Under the pieces are notes generated by a model, which did no database searches, was not told where the DNA came from, and saw only the letters and a list, made by a program, of their open reading frames with translations. A stretch of 64,000 nt of DNA from Scleromitrula shiraiana (taxonomy: Eukaryota > Ascomycota > Leotiomycetes > Helotiales > Sclerotiniaceae), in assembly GCA_028455995.1 (NCBI GenBank), contig JABELC010000009.1, forward strand, positions 2,083,501 through 2,147,500. Direction: 5' to 3'. Both the position numbers and the translations under genes were made by a program. Of the stretch, positions 59,019 through 64,000 are shown piece by piece (position 1 is the first letter of the stretch; every line of letters starts with the position of its first letter).

Positions 59019-59354
59019 TTCAATATTGGGTATGATGGATGGGATGGGGTTTCCTAGATATCATATGGTACTCGAGATATGCGGTTTTTTTTCTTCATCT
59101 TTTCTTTTATTTTTTCTCTCCTCTCCTCTTTTCTTGAAAATGATGATGATAACGATGAAGACAGAAAGACAGACGGAAAAACAGATAAGAATACAAATTT
59201 TATGATTATAGGAACAGAACAACGGAAGAATAAATCAATAAATCAATAAATAAATCAATAAATCGATGATGTTACTATTTTTTTTACTCTATGCTTTTCT
59301 TTTGGTGAAAATTTCATTTAATTGCTTCATATATATTTTGTTTCGTTTCGTTTC
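59019..59354. other. 3' flank of PRD1
   Basis: T-rich and AAATC/AATAAATC repeats (59231-59263). No feature besides likely terminator sequence. Confidence 0.4.
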
Positions 59355-59453
59355 ATTTACGTTGGCGCAAGAGGTGATTTGTATAAACATGAAATTGTCG
59401 ATTTTGAGGCAATTCGCTTATTTTGCGCGTGCTTCAATTTTAATTTGACCGAG
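59355..59453. mobile_element. Solo arm of the foldback element
   Basis: About 99 bp that match the outer right arm of the element at 40671-41648, including TTCGCTTATTTTGCGCGTGC and the terminal CAATTTTAATTTGACCGAG followed by TA. Unlike the island copy it keeps TTGGCGCAAGAGG and similar G/C positions. No partner arm lies nearby. Confidence 0.85.
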
Positions 59454-59455
59454 TA

Positions 59456-62400
59456 TCACTTTTATTATCCGTTCATTCTATGCATGATATTAAAACTATA
59501 AATATCCCATTGCCATCCGAATTTCAAAGAGACCATCCCATTGAATATTCTTTCTCCTTTGTACACAATAGCTTCAAGTTCTTATATTCCAGTGCCAGTG
59601 TATGCGATTTTTCAACGGCAACAGCGCGCAACGAACGTAAAGCGCATGCAAATGACTGTCCTCGCAAGTGCAATACAGTGATCCCCTCCATCCAACAATC
59701 ATGGGACTTGAAAAGTACAAAGTACAACGGCCCTCATTATTCCAAAAGTCTGATTATGTTTCTTCGTCGAGAATACTCTACTCTACTCTACTTTACTCTG
59801 GTCTCGAAATAGGTAAATTGTAATATATGATCGGATATCCTTCAACTTTTTAGTCGCCACAATCTCCATATTATATTATCAGCCGCTATTTTCAGCGTTG
59901 ACATCGTCAGAATTCAATTGCCGATCACTGAATTTTGAGATACTGGAGAAAGAGAAGATTGTTTGAGCTGCTGCTGCTTCTTCACCTCCGCCAGCGGTTA
60001 TCCGTTGCACCTAAAGATGTCGACGATAACTCGGAGTTGGAATTAGGAAGGTAACGTCGTTTTTACTATGTTTTGGTGGCGAGACTTCGAATGATGAGTC
60101 AGTAGTGCTCTTTTCAAATGTTGTGACTGATCTTAGTCGAGATTTTTGTATATGAATGTGGAGTATATTGCTGAGCTTTGGGGGTACTTGTTGACATGGC
60201 TTGGATGCGATGATTGACATATTCTTGTTTGAAGGTTTTGCCATCACATTGCATGAAATGGTTGTTGTGATTGTTGTGGAAGGTTGGATTATAATGATAT
60301 ATATGGTATGTATCATTCTTTGGTGGTATAAATATTGAGTAAATTGATACTGCCATGTTTTGTTTCGCTGTAGTTTGTATGAACATCAATATTGAAAGAA
60401 GTGAGTGTTACTAGTTTCCAACTCTGTATTTGGTACAGTCTAGTCATTTTGGTTGACTCTTTACTGAACTAATGTTCCTCTCCACCAATATCAAGACTTC
60501 ACCTATAAGTTTCGTAGAGAAGAGTCATCTTTTAAATCCTAGTACTTGAAGTAAAATCATGAAATGGCCTTACGAGCTGCTTTCTTTTCAGCCTCGTCTC
60601 TCTTGCCCTTCTTAGGTTGATTCTTCAGAAACAAGCCACTCACCTTAAGTTATATACTGCCAGGAGTCTGGGATATGTAGAAGATAACTAAAGCACCCGT
60701 ACTCCGGTCACTTCTTCTCGAAGCAGCATTGTAGGCTCGCTTCTGGTTTGCACTCGAGTCTTTAGATTGTTTGAGCAGCCCATCATTCCTAACAGGAGAC
60801 ATGATAAGATAAATTAAGCGACCTTTGATATAAACTATGGTTTCTGATATATTGGTCATACAATAATGCTTGCTGCTAGTTTCATGTATTAGATCACATC
60901 CACGAATCTGCAGACTCATAGCGAAAAGAAAATCGGGGTTAGTTTGGATGACGGAAGAGATTTTTGGGTGGTTATGGTCGTTGGCTTAGAGGATGGAAGA
61001 GATTCCTGAGATGGTTTTGATGATCCTGATGATGTTAATCTTGATCCTGATGATGACGAAGAGGTGTTTGTGAAGTTTTGATATCGATATCGAGACCAAA
61101 GTCGCGATGTGGTTTATATTTAAATTCCATGGCCAGAAGATATTGAATCGCCATCTTCAGAGTCGTAAATCTTATCATTTTACAAGATTTTCATTCCGAT
61201 TTATGAAGACTGATAATAAATTAGTTTGGCACAATTTGACAACAAAAGAATTCCGGTGTCACTTACAATAACCCCCTTCCAGTTCTTTTATCAATGCTAC
61301 AACTCTCGCTATTCGAAGTACTCTATTTGTTTTCATCTTCACTAACTTGTTGTCAGTTTCATTCATGTCATCATTCATATCATTTTCTACTTACTTTCAA
61401 CAGCCGCTCTCCTCCTACCAAGCACTCATTGAGACGTCTATCCCAGTGGCTCCGACGATTTGTAGTAACGAATTATTTTCATTAAAAGCCACCGAAGAGG
61501 TTTTTAAATTCCTCGGAGGTTTCCTTCTCTCCATTAAAATGAATACTGATATTCCTGAACAATTTGTGACTTGTCAATCTTTAGAAATTTCATGGGAGAG
61601 ATCATTCTTTTTATAACACCGCTGTTGATGCTAAAAAGGTTTAATTGGAAGTAGTGAGGTAGACTACATAATTAAGTAAATGACGTGGAGGAGGAGCTAA
61701 TAATTGCTGGTAGAAGTACTAGTTCAGGCCCGAACTTTATACGAACTTGTCATCGTTTCGCTTATTAGTTTATTAGTTGCTCTTAGTAATGCTCCTATAA
61801 TATTTCGAGGTTAAGATGGATGTTGGACCAACCTTTAACTTTCATAAGATACTGTTGAGAACCAAAATATTTCTCTACAGGCCAATTTAAAGCATCTGGT
61901 TGATTCCTTGTTCGTATTTTCCTAATTTATATTACGGAAAATATATCAGTGGCCATGTTCTTGACTCCTCGATTCTAGGAAACGTTACAGACTCTATCAC
62001 GCTGAAAGTCACCACCATTAACTAACGGTACTGCAAATCCACCTGGTGTACTACATGATTTTGTTGCAAATAGTATCGCAGACTGATTCGATTCTGGAAT
62101 GAGAGACTTAGTAAACCTGTACCATTATTTAAATTGGTTCATAGCAATAAAAAGACGTCATTTTACAGATGTTTCCAACTATATACATAATGGTTTTAGT
62201 CTAAGGTGTATTTCTATTCTCGCGACTCGGCAGCATTCGGTAATGTTTATGCCGTGAGCCAAAGATCGTTTTCGCTCCTCTAGGAAGGTATCAACAGAAG
62301 TATTTGACTCGGATACGGTAGTATCCGTCGTAAATCCTTGGATATTTCGAAACTGGAAGCGCATGGAGTATATTAGCGTCTCGCTTAACCTGTGGAAATA

Positions 62401-64000
62401 GTTACATCGAGCCACTGTTATCCAACAGAAGTTCTAATTCTAATTTGACAATCCGATGCTTCATTTGATCTTCCGGCCTTACCTTTGTATATCTTTAAAT
62501 GATCTATTGGTTGAGGTGGAAGATATTGTTGTAACAGTGAAGATTCAGTAATATAAACCGGCAAATAAATGGAAAACCCTTTAGTATGTAGACTTCTGTA
62601 CCGAAAAGATCTTTCTTCATGACGTTGATGAAGTCAAAAATCCGGATGATATATATTTTTCACATGCTGACTCCGATATCTACGGAATCAGTGTAAGTTC
62701 CTGACTTTTAACTTCGTACTTGGATAATTGCTAAACTGTATTACGAAATCGTTCTTGCTGGTTTCGTAACAACATCATATATCACATTCTTTTACTTCAT
62801 TGCAAGATCATTCCTCAACCACTACATTATTTTACTCACTAGCAAACAAGTCAAGAATATGTACCTTGAGTGGTGTTTATTAGTACTCAGTAGTGCTATA
62901 ACTACGTTCAATGATCAACAAGTTTTTACTGAGATATCATTGATCTGGTGAGGTTTATCGCAAGTTCAATTAGAGACTCTCGATATGCTATCAAAGACTA
63001 TCGTCAACTTAGCCTAGTTTTATGCCACTGGCCATCTTGTCCTTCTGACTTTCGAGGACTTCTCACATCGGACTCATGGAAGCTTTTCAATGAGCGTGTT
63101 CGAGCTATACTTGTCATTTTGATGGGTATACTAATGCTTGTAATTATTGTGGTGATATCGAACTTAATTCCATGATTTAGTGGTGCCATCTAACTTTCTT
63201 GATGTTATACCACTCTGAAGTACCAGAAATATTGTATCCCCAAGCTCCCTACGTCTCTAATTTGAGAACAGATGTCTAAAAGTTTAAATAAACTTGGTTC
63301 TTGATCTCCGATGCCATACTATTGGTTGAAAATTAACACAGGTTCGAATTGTCCTCTTTGGGAAGTTCAATTTATTCCATAGTATTCCACGAATACTAAA
63401 GCATCAACGTTAACATTTGTTGGATTTCAAATCTTAAACCGGGGACTCTAGTTTAGTTTTGATGAAGTTCATGATCAGTATGCTCTTAGCGTATTGTTGC
63501 AATCGCTCACTAGCTAATAGTTCACTGGGATTTCTTTAGTTTCGCAACTAAATTCGTTAGTCTGTTACAAGCACTACTAGATGTTTCCGGAAAATGAAGA
63601 ATACACGTGAAGACTTGAATCAGTAGTTGCATTATATATGCTATTTACTCCAGTTGCGCATGTTTTCCACATGTAGATTTCATAATTTGAAATTACGATT
63701 GTTCCAGAAACATGTCTCAGATTAGTTCTATACTCTTCCAATTTCTCCCTATCTGTTACTACTAGCCAAGGTACTAAACTCATTCACGTCTACTTTTTCT
63801 CGCACACCCTTCATCTTTGGGGACATCTGCATGAGTCGTAATTTGGCCAATTTTAGTCTGCGAAGTAGTATCATAAAGATATTTATTAAATGGTATAACC
63901 ATTATATTAATTTTCATAACGCGCCACCTGCATATATTAAGTGTGTTCAGACTCTATCAATAAACATGTTCTCACGCAGGATTTCTGGTATTCTGGATGT
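59456..64000. other. Gene-poor region
   Basis: Apart from the relic at 60557-60919 I find no gene I can support over 4.5 kb. Short frames (59480-59812, 61347-61616, 62179-62415, 62948-63175) have either no ATG or no recognisable content; 61365-61616 is the most protein-like and follows a CTTTCAACAG acceptor-like site. Composition is near the genomic norm, so this is not a RIP block. Confidence 0.35.
60557..60919 (-). pseudogene. Relic of a fungal-specific gene (ASRRSDRS motif)
   Basis: A frame from 60919 contains KRAYNAASRRSDRS, a motif I associate with an uncharacterised fungal family in which SLEAR usually follows. Here it runs into STGA and a stop. A second in-frame piece downstream, LKNQPKKGKRDEAEKKAARK, ends in TGA at 60557. 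No phase-matched splice pair joins them. It is most likely a truncated copy; a small two-exon gene remains possible. Confidence 0.35.

Noticed and set aside
59480..59812. 110-codon plus-strand frame
   Set aside because: ATG start but no recognisable content; opposite-strand frame equally open.
1..64000. tRNA or rRNA genes
   Set aside because: Sequences resembling a T-arm (for example GGTTCGAAT near 63343) lack a matching acceptor stem and anticodon arm.

Overview
The window is nuclear DNA of a filamentous ascomycete. The genes are split by short introns (about 45-150 nt) with GT-AG ends and CTAAC/ACTAAT-like branch points, promoters and tails are long and A/T-rich, and one block is an extremely A/T-rich, stop-codon-riddled repeat island of the type left by repeat-induced point mutation (RIP). 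The mix (multi-exon intracellular tyrosinase, secreted type-B carboxylesterase, F-box protein, AT-rich isochore inside moderate-GC gene space) fits a leotiomycete of the Botrytis/Sclerotinia group. That placement is inference; no marker gene is present.

Layout. 0.8-9.4 kb: a minus-strand gene for a putative DNA-binding protein with two SANT/Myb-like segments and a divergent homeodomain, a small Cys-rich ORF, a short hypothetical ORF, a probably broken lineage-specific gene, and an F-box gene. 10.8-32.8 kb: secreted carboxylesterase, a Q/N- and E/D-rich low-complexity protein, an uncharacterised protein with a conserved W/G-rich motif, an HD-domain nucleotidase (HDDC2/YfbR type), an eight-exon tyrosinase, a small fungal-family gene carrying a GATGGGA minisatellite, a two-helix membrane protein and a proline-rich protein. 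33.7-50.05 kb: an AT island that can be resolved almost completely into layered transposon insertions. 50.4-59.0 kb: a trans-aconitate-methyltransferase-like gene, the myosin light chain gene cdc4 with a foldback element in intron 1, a STEEP1/CXorf56 homologue, and the metallopeptidase saccharolysin (PRD1). 59.0-64 kb: gene-poor sequence with one solo arm of the same foldback element found in the island and one gene relic.

The island is the most informative part. A terminal-inverted-repeat element (A, 869 bp, TAA on both sides) lies about 70 bp from a second copy in the opposite orientation (B). B is split by a Ty3/gypsy LTR retrotransposon with 130-bp LTRs and an ATAAT target duplication. 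That retrotransposon is split inside its reverse-transcriptase domain by a second LTR element with 159-bp LTRs and a TCGAT duplication, which in turn holds a 978-bp foldback element flanked by TA. About 16.3 kb of AT-rich DNA therefore reduces to five insertions and roughly 70 bp of older sequence.

The single-copy genes do not form an obvious pathway or cluster. They look like ordinary housekeeping and accessory genes on either side of the island. Exon coordinates given here were read by eye from splice consensus and frame continuity, so they are predictions.
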